Both the position numbers and the translations under genes were made by a program. Shown in pieces: positions 7,929 to 16,635 of a stretch of 64,000 nucleotides of DNA. This DNA is from JAXGTO01 sp040774885 (GTDB lineage: Bacteria > Actinomycetota > Coriobacteriia > Coriobacteriales > Eggerthellaceae), in assembly GCA_040774885.1 (NCBI GenBank), contig JAXGTO010000002.1, positions 1 through 64,000 of the forward strand. The letters run 5' to 3'. Under the pieces are notes generated by a model that made no database searches, was not told the origin of the DNA, and was given only the letters and a program-made list of their open reading frames with translations. Within the stretch, counting starts at the first letter, position 1. Each line of letters starts with the position of its first letter.

Positions 7929-8005
7929 GCTGCTTCCTTTCGCCAAGGGGGACTATGCGTGCATCATAGCATGGGGCAAATGAGGCGCGATGTCCCGGTA
8001 TCGCA

Positions 8006-10048
8006 TCAGCGCAGAAGACGCATGCCATTGAGCACGACAAGCAGCATGACACCGGTATCGGCCAAGATGGCCATCCACATGGACGCAACGCCCACCACAA
8101 CCAAGCAGGCCACCAAAACCTTGAGACCGATGGCCAACCACACGTTCTGCTTGAGCGTGGCGACGCACCTGCGCGAGATATCGAAGAAGCGCGGCAGTGC
8201 GGCGATATCATCGGCCATGAGCACCACGTCGGCCGAAGCCAAGGCCGCATCGCTGCCGGCACCGCCCATGGCGATGCCCACGTTGGCAGAAGCGATGGAA
8301 GGTGCATCGTTGATGCCGTCGCCCACGAAAGCCACCCCACCGTATTCGGTGCCGAGGCGCTCGACCAAGGCGGTCTTGTCTTGCGGCATGAGTTCAGCGT
8401 GAACCTCGTCCACGCCCGCCTGATCGGCGATGCTGCGAGCAACGCGCTGGCCGTCTCCGGTGAGCATGACGGTGCGCAGATGCTGGCGACCCTTGGAAAG
8501 ACGCTCGATGACGGATGCCGAATCGTCGCGCAGGGCATCGGCCACCAGCACGCCGCCTTGCAACCGGGGCTGTTCCCCGCTCACGGCACAGAGCACCGTG
8601 CCGACCGCATCGCCGAAGACATCGAGCAACCCCTCGACGGCTTTTCCGCCATCGCCGATGAGCTCGGTTGCCCACGCGGCCGATCCAACGTACCAGCGTT
8701 CGCCTTGAACCATGCCCGAAACGCCATGGCCGGCGATCTCCTTCAAATCGGATGCCGCAGCGATATCGGCTCCGTCTTCTTGGGCGCGCTTGGCCACGGC
8801 TTGGGCCAAAGGATGCGTCGAATGCGCTTCGAGGGCCGCCATAGCCGCCAACAAACCGGCCGTGCCCTCCTTGCCATCGACCAAGTTGACGGCATCGACC
8901 ACCTGCGGCTCGCCCTTGGTGAGCGTTCCGGTCTTGTCAAAGGCGATGACCTGCGCACTCGCAGCTTCCTCGAAGAACGCGCCGCCCTTGACCAACACGC
9001 CCATCCGCGCAGAATGCGCGAGCGCAGACACCACGGTGACCGGCGTGGAGATGACGAAGGCGCACGGGCAGCTGATAACCAGCAATTCGCAGGCGCGGTA
9101 GATCCAGTCGTTGACGCTGCCGCCCAAATTGATGCCCGCAAGCAGCAGAAGGGAAGGAATCAGAGCAACGAGAACGGCCGCCACGATGACGATGGGCGTA
9201 TACACCTTGGCGAAGCGTTTGACGAAATCTTCTCGACGGCTCTTGCGCTTCTGGGCGGCATCCACCATGTCGGCGATCTTGGCCACCGTGGAATCGGCTA
9301 CCGTTGAAGTGGTCTGCATGCGGCACGCGCCATCGACGGCAATGGAAGCGGCGAACACGGTGTCGCCCGGTTTCTTTTCAACCGGCACGCTTTCTCCGGT
9401 GACGGCGGCATCGTTGAACGAAGAAGAACCCTCGATCAGCGTTCCATCAAGCGGGGCGCGCATACCGGGCTTGAGGGCGACGGTTTCGCCCAAGGCAACC
9501 TCGTCGGTGGGCACCTCGCTTTCGCGTCCATCGCGCACCACCACGGCGGTATCGGGCGCCAGTTCGGCCAAAGCCCTGATTGCATCACCGCTCTTGCGGA
9601 TGGCGCGGCTTTCCAGGTATTCACCGATGCTGAACAGGCACAATACGGCCGCGGCTTCTTCAAAGGCTCCCGTGTAGATAGCGCCGATGACGGCAACGAT
9701 CAGCAGGATGTTGATGTCGATGCTCTTGGCTTTGAGAGATTCCCAAGCCTCGGGCACCACCATGACCAACCCGGCGACCAACGCTATGGCGGCAAGCGCG
9801 AGTGCGGCAGGCTCGATATGCAACAGCCATTCGCAAACCAGCATGGCCACCAAGGCGATGCAGCTGATTGTCAGGCAGATGCGATCGCGGGCGGAGAACT
9901 CTTCTTCTTCCCCTTCTTCACAGCCGCAGCCGCACAAGGGACCCGACTCTTTTTGGCAGCCGTCTTCGCAAGCATCGCCATCGTGGTCGTGACGATGTTC
10001 ACGCTCGGTGTCGTGGTCATGATCGCAGCATCCGCAAGCGCATTTCAT
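8006..10048 (-). CDS. P1B-type heavy-metal ATPase, Zn/Cd/Pb class
   Basis: A 680-residue metal-exporting ATPase of the CadA/ZntA kind. The first 50 residues are a Cys/His/Asp-rich metal-binding tail in place of a folded HMA domain. Core motifs: TGES (217-220), CPC in the membrane (327-329), DKTGTLT with the phosphorylated Asp (371-377), the SxHPLA motif (THPLA at about 411), TGD (530-532) and GDGIND (576-581). The last helix carries Asp and Asn in DTGVMLLVVLNGMRLL, the signature of the P1B-2 (zinc, cadmium, lead) class. It starts 2 bp after the arsR-type gene, which should control it. Confidence 0.95.
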   Translation of the reverse strand: MKCACGCCDHDHDTEREHRHDHDGDACEDGCQKESGPLCGCGCEEGEEEEFSARDRICLTISCIALVAMLVCEWLLHIEPAALALAAIALVAGLVMVVPEAWESLKAKSIDINILLIVAVIGAIYTGAFEEAAAVLCLFSIGEYLESRAIRKSGDAIRALAELAPDTAVVVRDGRESEVPTDEVALGETVALKPGMRAPLDGTLIEGSSSFNDAAVTGESVPVEKKPGDTVFAASIAVDGACRMQTTSTVADSTVAKIADMVDAAQKRKSRREDFVKRFAKVYTPIVIVAAVLVALIPSLLLLAGINLGGSVNDWIYRACELLVISCPCAFVISTPVTVVSALAHSARMGVLVKGGAFFEEAASAQVIAFDKTGTLTKGEPQVVDAVNLVDGKEGTAGLLAAMAALEAHSTHPLAQAVAKRAQEDGADIAAASDLKEIAGHGVSGMVQGERWYVGSAAWATELIGDGGKAVEGLLDVFGDAVGTVLCAVSGEQPRLQGGVLVADALRDDSASVIERLSKGRQHLRTVMLTGDGQRVARSIADQAGVDEVHAELMPQDKTALVERLGTEYGGVAFVGDGINDAPSIASANVGIAMGGAGSDAALASADVVLMADDIAALPRFFDISRRCVATLKQNVWLAIGLKVLVACLVVVGVASMWMAILADTGVMLLVVLNGMRLLR

Positions 10049-10050
10049 GG

Positions 10051-10410
10051 CTACTCCTCTTCCGCTGCATGCTGCAGGGCCAAATCGATAAGTTGTTTTA
10101 CATGGTCGTCGGCAAGCGTGTAGACCGCCCGCTGCCCATCGCGGCGCATGGACACGAGTTTCTTGTCACGCAAAAGGCGCAGCTGATGAGATACGGCCGA
10201 CTGCGACACATCGGTGGCGCACACCAGATCGCTCACGCACAGCGCACCTGCCGACAAAGCCGCCAAAATGCGAAAACGCGTGGAATCGGAAAGCGCGCTG
10301 AATATCTCGGTGGCCGAGAAAATGAGCTCTTCATCGGGGATGGCGGCCAAAGCAGCATCTACCTGTTCGAACCCTTCGATCTTCCCCTCGCTCTTCTGCT
10401 GACGTCCCAT
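10051..10410 (-). CDS. ArsR/SmtB-family metal-sensing repressor
   Basis: A 119-residue winged-helix repressor. The core reads as ALSDSTRFRILAAL, then ALCVSDLV with a Cys in the alpha-3 position used for metal binding in CadC-like members, then the recognition helix SQSAVSHQLRLLRDK. The C-terminal helix has the DDHVKQLIDLALQH pattern of the SmtB/CzrA alpha-5 zinc site. Both metal sites could therefore be present. ATG 10410 follows AGGAG by 5 nt. It sits directly upstream of the metal ATPase and behind a matching operator, so it likely represses the pair until Zn, Cd or Pb is bound. Confidence 0.93.
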   Translation of the reverse strand: MGRQQKSEGKIEGFEQVDAALAAIPDEELIFSATEIFSALSDSTRFRILAALSAGALCVSDLVCATDVSQSAVSHQLRLLRDKKLVSMRRDGQRAVYTLADDHVKQLIDLALQHAAEEE

Positions 10411-10427
10411 CTTCACTCCTCATGACT

Positions 10428-10447
10428 ATATGAGCATCTGTTCATAT
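10428..10447. promoter_or_regulatory. ArsR/SmtB-type operator
   Basis: An imperfect palindrome with half-sites ATATGAGCA and TGTTCATAT. It matches the ATATGAACA-type half-site bound by SmtB/CadC/ArsR repressors. It lies 18 bp upstream of the repressor start codon, the expected place for autoregulation. Confidence 0.8.
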
Positions 10448-10535
10448 GTTCACTATAGAGCATCGAAACTGCCTGTCAAGGGGAAACGGCGGCATTGAGC
10501 CACGGGAATGAAACCAGGCGCGCGAAGCGAGTCGT

Positions 10536-11810
10536 TCAGTGCCGGATGCGCAGGATGTCGTGGGGTTTCAACGGCGCATCGAGGGTGAGGCGATACGTCT
10601 CCATGCTGCGATTGGCAGCCTCGACGGCAACTGGGGATGCGTCATCGGGAACGTAGTGCAGATTGCGAACCGTTATGCTGCGCATGGGCGCACCGGGGCT
10701 CACAACCTCCAACACGCCGCCTTCGAGAAACCGGTTGCGACAACGCACCTCTGCTTGCCAGCGCTCCCCCGCCTCTTCGCACGAAAGCACGTCGGCAGCC
10801 CAATCGCAGGCACGCAGGTAATCGATGTCTTCTATGGTCTGGTGCGCCGGACCATAGAAAAATCCCGTCGAATATGGCCTGTGGCTCACGCTGTCCAGTT
10901 CGCATAAAAGGTCCGCCGGGTCGGCACCGTCGATCACCTGCCGATACGCATTGACCACTGTGGCCACGTAGTAGGCCTTCTTGTTGCGGCCCTCTATCTT
11001 GAACGAATCGATGCCCGCCTGCTTCAGATCGTCGAGATGCGCCAACATATTGAGGTCTTGCGCGTTCATGAGATAGGATCCGCGCTCGTCTTGCTCTATG
11101 GGAAAGAACATGCCGGGGCGCGTTTCTTCTTGCAGGGCGTAATTCCAGCGGCAGGGCTGGGTGCAATGGCCCGCCAGCGCGCTGCGGCCGTTGAGGTAGT
11201 CGCTGATAAGGCATCGACCGGAAATCGCCATGCACATGCTGCCGTGGACGAATGCTTCCAGTTCCAAATCGGCCGGCAAGGCTTGGCGCAAAGCGGCGAT
11301 GGCCTCCAGGGACAATTCCCGTGCACATACGATCCGCTTGGCCCCCAAGTCACGCCAGACCAGCGCAGCCTGGGCATTGGAAACGCTCGCTTGCGTGCTC
11401 ACATGGAGGTCCACATGAGGTGCGAAGCGATTCGCCAGATGGGCGGCGCCCAAATCACCGACGATGACGGCATCGGCACGAGCGGACTCGAGCACTTCCA
11501 AATAAGCGGGCAGCTCTGCGATATCGTCATCATGCATCACCACATTGCAGGTCACATGCACTTTGACGCCCCGGTCGTGGGCATAGGAAACGGCACGCGG
11601 GATATCGTCCAGAGCGAAGTTGCAGGCTCGTTGGCGCATTCCGAAGCGATCTGCGGCCAGATAGACCGCATCGGCTCCGAAGCGAATGGCGTACTCGAGC
11701 TGCTCCCATCCGCCAGCGGGTGCCAAAAGCTCCGGCCGCTTGCGCGCCGCTTCAACCGCGGCGGCAAGTTTGCCCGAAGACGCTGCGCCGAAAGACGATT
11801 CAGGGCTCAT
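10536..11810 (-). CDS. U32-family protein (TrhP/YegQ-like)
   Basis: A 424-residue member of the peptidase U32 family. The N-terminal barrel begins PELLAPAGGWEQLEYAIRFGADAVYL. The family signature follows in the middle, where EAFVHGSMCMAISGRC and GHCTQPCRW carry the conserved cysteines that bind an Fe-S cluster in studied members. Originally called collagenases, several members (TrhP, RlhA) are now known to hydroxylate tRNA or rRNA bases using prephenate. A role in tRNA wobble-uridine hydroxylation is the likeliest here, but is inferred. ATG 11810 overlaps the upstream HAD gene stop in ATGA. Confidence 0.88.
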   Translation of the reverse strand: MSPESSFGAASSGKLAAAVEAARKRPELLAPAGGWEQLEYAIRFGADAVYLAADRFGMRQRACNFALDDIPRAVSYAHDRGVKVHVTCNVVMHDDDIAELPAYLEVLESARADAVIVGDLGAAHLANRFAPHVDLHVSTQASVSNAQAALVWRDLGAKRIVCARELSLEAIAALRQALPADLELEAFVHGSMCMAISGRCLISDYLNGRSALAGHCTQPCRWNYALQEETRPGMFFPIEQDERGSYLMNAQDLNMLAHLDDLKQAGIDSFKIEGRNKKAYYVATVVNAYRQVIDGADPADLLCELDSVSHRPYSTGFFYGPAHQTIEDIDYLRACDWAADVLSCEEAGERWQAEVRCRNRFLEGGVLEVVSPGAPMRSITVRNLHYVPDDASPVAVEAANRSMETYRLTLDAPLKPHDILRIRH

Positions 11811-12472
11811 CGCGCTGGAGCCCCCACTGCACTTGGCAGGTCGATGGGAATCGCGCACTGCACTTCGGGCTGTTCGGCGCGCAGCACATCAGCGTCGTAC
11901 ATCCCCCATAGCGCCGCGATGCTTCCGCAGCCGGCGGCATGGGCGGCACGCAGATCGTAGGGGCTATCGCCCACATACCAGCATGCCTTTGCAGGTCGAC
12001 CCAGAAGCTCGGCACCGCGCAACAACGGATCGGGCGCCGGCTTTGGCACCGCAACATCATCGCTGCCCACCAAGCATCCGAAATACCCGGATGCACCGAA
12101 CAGGTCGATGGCCCGCAAGGCCGAAGCATGCCGCTTGGAAGTGACCACGCCCAAAGACCATCCGTTTTCCTTCAGCCTTTGCAGCGCCTGCTCCATACCC
12201 TCGAACCGACGGATCAGCTGATCATGGACTTGGTTGTTATACGTGCGATACGACGCGGAAAGCCGATCGCGCAACGCTTCGTCGCCCTGGGCGTACCAGA
12301 GGAACTGCACATCCAGAGGTTGTCCGATGGTCGCGTTGAAGTGGGCGATGTCGGCGCCGCCGAGCACCTCGTCAACAGCATGGTTGAACGAGGCGCTCAG
12401 CAACCCGTAGGTATCGAACAAAGTACCATCCAGATCGAAGAGGATGGCATCACGCTTGTCGTCGAGTCCCAT
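11807..12472 (-). CDS. HAD-family phosphatase (phosphoglycolate phosphatase-like)
   Basis: A 221-residue HAD subfamily I enzyme with a helical C1 cap. Motif I is FDLDGTLFD, motif II is VVTSKR, the Lys is in VPKPAPDP, and motif III is YVGDSPYDLRAAHAAG. The layout matches Gph/PpaX-type phosphatases that clear phosphoglycolate or pyrophosphate; the substrate is not certain. It starts 9 bp after proS and its stop overlaps the U32 gene, so it is part of the same long operon. Confidence 0.85.
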   Translation of the reverse strand: MGLDDKRDAILFDLDGTLFDTYGLLSASFNHAVDEVLGGADIAHFNATIGQPLDVQFLWYAQGDEALRDRLSASYRTYNNQVHDQLIRRFEGMEQALQRLKENGWSLGVVTSKRHASALRAIDLFGASGYFGCLVGSDDVAVPKPAPDPLLRGAELLGRPAKACWYVGDSPYDLRAAHAAGCGSIAALWGMYDADVLRAEQPEVQCAIPIDLPSAVGAPAR

Positions 12473-12481
12473 ATGCGCGAC

Positions 12482-14251
12482 TCAGAAGCCCTTTGTCTGC
12501 ACATCGCGCATCGCGGCCGTCTGCTGCACGAAAGCATGCACGGGACGGGTTGCGCGCTTGGCGAAAGCGATGGCTTCTGCATATTGGGCGAAAGTGAGGG
12601 TCTTTTTCTCGTTGGCCATGCGGTTCTTGACCTCATAGGTCTTCTCGGCCAAGCCGCGTTTGCCCACGACAACCTGCACGGGCCATCCCATAAGATCGGC
12701 CTCGGCGAATTTGACGCCCGGGCGCTCCTTGCGATCGTCGATGATCACCTCGAGCCCAAGCTCGGAAAGCTCGTTGGCGATGCGCTCGGCCGCCGGCTGC
12801 ACTTCGGCATCGCCCACGGTAAGCGGAATGATGCACACATGCGCCGGCGCCACCGACAAAGGCCACTGGATGCCGTATTCGTCATTGTGCTGTTCCACGA
12901 TGGCGGCCATCGTGCGCGAAATGCCCACGCCGTAGCATCCCATGAGGAAGGGCTGCTCTTTGCCATCGACATCGCTGTACGTGGCATTCATGCTGCGCGA
13001 ATACTTGTCGCCCAACTGGAACACCTGGGCCACTTCGATGCCGCGTGTGCTGGAAAGGGGCTTGCCGCATTCGGGGCAGGCATCGCCCGCGCGAACCGTG
13101 GAGAAATCGGCCCAGAAATCGACGTTGAAATCGCGGCCCTGTTCGGCACCCACATAATGGAAGCCGTGCTCGTTGGCACCAACCACCCAATGCATGATAT
13201 CGCGCAAGCTCTCGTCGCCGCCGATTTTGACGGTGTCGGGCAAGCCGACGCTGCCGATCGATCCCTTGGGCAGACCAGCTGCCTTGATCTGGGCGTCGTC
13301 CATCAACTTGAAGCCGTTGCAAGAACGCGCCGCCTTGAGTTCGTTGAGCTCGTGATCGCCGGGAATGAACAGCACGATGGCCTGGCCGTCGTCATCGATG
13401 CCGGCCATGGCCTTAACCGTGGAGCTTTCGGGGCAATCGAGGAAACGGGCCAGGTCGGCGATGGTGGCAACGCCGGGCGTCTCGATCTTCTTCAACTCGG
13501 TTTCGGGGTATTCGGTGGGCGCAGCCACGCAATCCCCTGCTTCGGTGTTGGCGGCATAGCCGCATTCGCAGCTGACGAGCTCGGCTTCGCCCGAATCGGC
13601 CAAAGCCATGTATTCGCACGTAACGCTGCCGCCGATTTGACCGGGATCGGCCTGCACCGGACGATAATCCAAACCTGCTCGATCGCAGATGCGCCCATAG
13701 GCATCCATCATCTGATCGTAGGTTTCCTGAAGGCTTTCCTGTGAAGAATTGAAGCTGTAGGCATCCTTCATGATGAATTCGCGGCTGCGCAACAGGCCGA
13801 ATCGAGGACGGATCTCGTCGCGGAATTTGGTCTGGATCTGGTAGAGCGTGCAAGGCAGCTGCTTGTAACTGCGCAATTCGTTGCGGACCAGCGCCGTGAT
13901 GAGCTCTTCATGGGTGGGCCCCAAGCAGAAGCCGTGGTCATGTCGATCGTTGAAACGCATCAATTCGGGACCGTAGGCATCCCAACGGCCGCTTTCGTGC
14001 CACAACTCAGCAGGCTGAAGCGCCGGCATGAAGATCTCTTGGCTGCCGATGGCATCCATCTCATCGCGGACGATGGCCTCCACCTTGGCAAGCACTTTTT
14101 TGCCCAAAGGCAGATACGTATAGACGCCGCTGGCAGTTTTGCGGATGAACCCGGCACGCAGCAGCAGGCGATGGCTGACGATATCGGCATCGCTGGGGTC
14201 TTCTTTGAGCGTGGGCGCATACAGCTGGCTCATGCGCATGATCTGTGTCAT
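12482..14251 (-). CDS. proS: Prolyl-tRNA synthetase
   Basis: A 589-residue class II synthetase that charges tRNA-Pro in the cytosol. Class motifs are present: motif 2 around FRDEIRPRFGLLRSREFIMKD and motif 3 in GCYGVGISRTMAAI. Between them, about 225-390, lies the YbaK-like editing insertion of bacterial ProRS (with the TVKAMAGIDDDG stretch), which deacylates mischarged tRNA. A CxxC pair occurs near residue 343 (CPECGKP). The C-terminal anticodon-binding domain ends at the stop. The start overlaps the ispG stop as ATGA. Confidence 0.97.
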   Translation of the reverse strand: MTQIMRMSQLYAPTLKEDPSDADIVSHRLLLRAGFIRKTASGVYTYLPLGKKVLAKVEAIVRDEMDAIGSQEIFMPALQPAELWHESGRWDAYGPELMRFNDRHDHGFCLGPTHEELITALVRNELRSYKQLPCTLYQIQTKFRDEIRPRFGLLRSREFIMKDAYSFNSSQESLQETYDQMMDAYGRICDRAGLDYRPVQADPGQIGGSVTCEYMALADSGEAELVSCECGYAANTEAGDCVAAPTEYPETELKKIETPGVATIADLARFLDCPESSTVKAMAGIDDDGQAIVLFIPGDHELNELKAARSCNGFKLMDDAQIKAAGLPKGSIGSVGLPDTVKIGGDESLRDIMHWVVGANEHGFHYVGAEQGRDFNVDFWADFSTVRAGDACPECGKPLSSTRGIEVAQVFQLGDKYSRSMNATYSDVDGKEQPFLMGCYGVGISRTMAAIVEQHNDEYGIQWPLSVAPAHVCIIPLTVGDAEVQPAAERIANELSELGLEVIIDDRKERPGVKFAEADLMGWPVQVVVGKRGLAEKTYEVKNRMANEKKTLTFAQYAEAIAFAKRATRPVHAFVQQTAAMRDVQTKGF

Positions 14252-15303
14252 AGCTTTCCTATCTCTTCCATCAAAGCGTCAACGATACCGTTCTCATCCA
14301 CCTTGCGCAAGGTTTTACCGCCGGCGAACACCACGCCCGACCCTGCTCCGCACGCAACGCCGATATCAGCATCGGCGGCTTCGCCGGGGCCGTTCACCAC
14401 GCAACCCATCACGGCCACCTTGAGCGGCTTTTCAATGTGCTGCAATCGAGCTTCTACCTGCTTGGCAAGCCCGATGAGATCCACCTGGCAACGCCCGCAC
14501 GTGGGGCAGCTGACGATTTCGGGATAACGGCGACGCAAGTCGAGCGCCGACAGCAGGGTCCAGCACGCACGGATCTCGTTGACCGGATCGTCGGTCAAGC
14601 TGATGCGAAGCGTGTCGCCGATACCTTCTTCCAACAAGATGCCCAGACCCGCCGAACTCTTGACGAGCCCTTGGAACTGGGTGCCCGCTTCGGTGATGCC
14701 GATATGGAGCGGCACCTGGGGAATCTCGCGCGAAAGGATGCGATAGGTTTCAACCGTGGTCATGACATCATGCGCCTTGGCGGAAACGACCGTATCGAAG
14801 AAATTGCGCTCATCGAAATACGCTGCATAGTCGGCGGCGGACTTCGCCAGCTTTTGGGGCAGCGTCAAATCGGTTCGCGCTTTGAGCGATTCATCGAGCG
14901 AGCCGGCGTTCACCCCGATGCGGATGGGGATGCCGGCAGCACGCGCCGCATCGAGCACGGCGTCAGTCGCCTCCAGGCCGCCGATGTTTCCCGGATTGAT
15001 ACGCAGCTTGGCAGCCCCGCGCCGTGCCGCCTCGATAGCCGTTTCGGCGGAAAAATGAATGTCGGCCACCACGGGAAGCGGGCTCTTGGCGCACACCGTT
15101 TGGAAGGCGTCGAGGCAATCCTTGCGCGGAATGGCCATGCGCACCACTTCGCAACCGGCCTGGGCGAGTTGGTCGATCTGGGAAAGATTGGCCGCAGCAT
15201 CGTCAGCGCGCGCATTGAGCATCGACTGCACCACGCAGGGAGCCCCACCGCCCAAAGGCACATCGCCCACCATCACCTGGTGCGTATTCTTATTTGGCAT
15301 CAT
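14248..15303 (-). CDS. ispG: 4-hydroxy-3-methylbut-2-enyl diphosphate synthase
   Basis: A 351-residue enzyme of the MEP isoprenoid pathway. It turns MEcPP into HMBPP using a 4Fe-4S cluster. The barrel carries RKDCLDAF, VVADIHFS and KLRINPGNIG. The cluster cysteines are in CPTCGRC and in the later GCVVNGPGEA motif. ATG 15303 follows GGGG by 7 nt; a second ATG is next to it. It belongs to the same transcription unit as dxr and uppS, giving three steps of isoprenoid synthesis together. Its stop overlaps proS. Confidence 0.97.
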   Translation of the reverse strand: MMPNKNTHQVMVGDVPLGGGAPCVVQSMLNARADDAAANLSQIDQLAQAGCEVVRMAIPRKDCLDAFQTVCAKSPLPVVADIHFSAETAIEAARRGAAKLRINPGNIGGLEATDAVLDAARAAGIPIRIGVNAGSLDESLKARTDLTLPQKLAKSAADYAAYFDERNFFDTVVSAKAHDVMTTVETYRILSREIPQVPLHIGITEAGTQFQGLVKSSAGLGILLEEGIGDTLRISLTDDPVNEIRACWTLLSALDLRRRYPEIVSCPTCGRCQVDLIGLAKQVEARLQHIEKPLKVAVMGCVVNGPGEAADADIGVACGAGSGVVFAGGKTLRKVDENGIVDALMEEIGKL

Positions 15304-15431
15304 AAGCTTTCCCCTTTGGCATCACAGGCCGCTGCCGCACCGCCGCACAACCGAATCCGCACATCACGCAACAATGCGATAACGCTCAAGCAGCAGCTGC
15401 CGAGCGATACGATGCGCATCGCACGACGCCG

Positions 15432-16490
15432 TCACCAATTCCCGAAGATGAAACGCTGCACATCTTGATTGAGCATGACCACGAAGAACAGCAAGAACAA
15501 CGCCATGCCCGCCATGCTCACATAATTGAGAGCCTTGACGCTGATGGCCTTGCGACGGATCTTCTGGTAGATCTCCACTACGAAACGGCCGCCATCGAGC
15601 GGCGGGATGGGCAGCAGGTTCATGAGTCCCAACGACACCGAAAGCATGGCCATGAACATGGTGAAGCTCTCGATTCCCTGTTCTGCAGCGGTCTTGGAGA
15701 GCACGGCGATTCCCATGATGGAAGTGGAGTCGCTGACGGTCTGCGCCGCAGTGGCGGGATTGAACAAGTTGATGATGGCCGCAAACACTTGTCCGATGTA
15801 ATTGAAACCGGCCGAAATGGAACGGCCCGGATCGACGGTCATGTGAGTGATCTCACCCGTATCGGTGTTCTGCACATCGAAACCGACGATCGAGTAGATG
15901 ACCACGAACACGATGATGGCGAACAGAAGGTTGACGCCCGGTCCTGCAAGCAAGATGATGCAACGCTTCCAGAACGGAAGGCTGCGATACTGCTGCTTGC
16001 GTTCGCTTTCGTAGAATGCCTGAGCATCTTGCACCGGACGCATCTCTCCGGCAGGATGCCCTTTTCCTGCATCCGGAGTGCGATACGTATTGTATTTATC
16101 CCTCTTGGTAGGACCCTCCAGGCTGCCCCACTCCACCAGCTCATCGAGGGCCGCTAACGCATCGTCGTCGGAAATGTCGAGCGTGCGGGATACGTCTTCC
16201 ATGTTGACCGTGCCAGCGGAGTAAACGAAGGCGAGCGTGTCTCGCAAATAGGGGCTTTCCTCGCCGGGTTCCATGCCGCAAACGCGCGCATATCCACCCA
16301 GCGGCACTGCGGTAACGCCAAATTTGGTGCCATGACGACGGAATCCGATATTGGGGCCGGGCAGGCCGATCATGAATTCGGTGACGCGCACGCCGAATGC
16401 ACGCGAAGCGAAATAATGGCCGCCTTCATGGATGACCACCAGTATGCCCAACACGATGGTGCAGTAGAGGATCATGAGGATGATATCCAT
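15432..16490 (-). CDS. rseP: Site-2 metalloprotease (RseP-like), PDZ-less with winged-helix-like insert
   Basis: A 352-residue M50 intramembrane protease. The zinc site is HEGGH (21-25) in the first helix, with the third ligand in LDGG (298-301) near the last helices. Four membrane segments are visible (about 3-22, 178-203, 270-295, 325-345). The region where RseP normally carries one or two PDZ domains, after helix 2, is only about 50 residues and shows no PDZ. Instead the loop at about 82-137 resembles a winged helix (MEDVSRTLDISDDDALAAL, then a YNTY wing-like end). It lies between dxr and ispG, the usual neighbourhood of this gene. Its substrate is unknown. Confidence 0.87.
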   Translation of the reverse strand: MDIILMILYCTIVLGILVVIHEGGHYFASRAFGVRVTEFMIGLPGPNIGFRRHGTKFGVTAVPLGGYARVCGMEPGEESPYLRDTLAFVYSAGTVNMEDVSRTLDISDDDALAALDELVEWGSLEGPTKRDKYNTYRTPDAGKGHPAGEMRPVQDAQAFYESERKQQYRSLPFWKRCIILLAGPGVNLLFAIIVFVVIYSIVGFDVQNTDTGEITHMTVDPGRSISAGFNYIGQVFAAIINLFNPATAAQTVSDSTSIMGIAVLSKTAAEQGIESFTMFMAMLSVSLGLMNLLPIPPLDGGRFVVEIYQKIRRKAISVKALNYVSMAGMALFLLFFVVMLNQDVQRFIFGNW

Positions 16491-16635
16491 GTGCCAACCT
16501 GTTCTGGAACAAGGGCGACGCCGAACGAACCGCCCGCAATCGTTTTCGAATCCCCATTATAGGGAAGCGAAACGCACGCGGGTCAAGCGCCCGCCGAAAA
16601 CCACAGCCCCGATACCCGACCGTTACCCGCGCGTT

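Noticed and set aside
7613..8005. SAM or cobalamin riboswitch upstream of the met genes
   Set aside because: The upstream sequence is coding or too short, and shows no recognisable riboswitch core.
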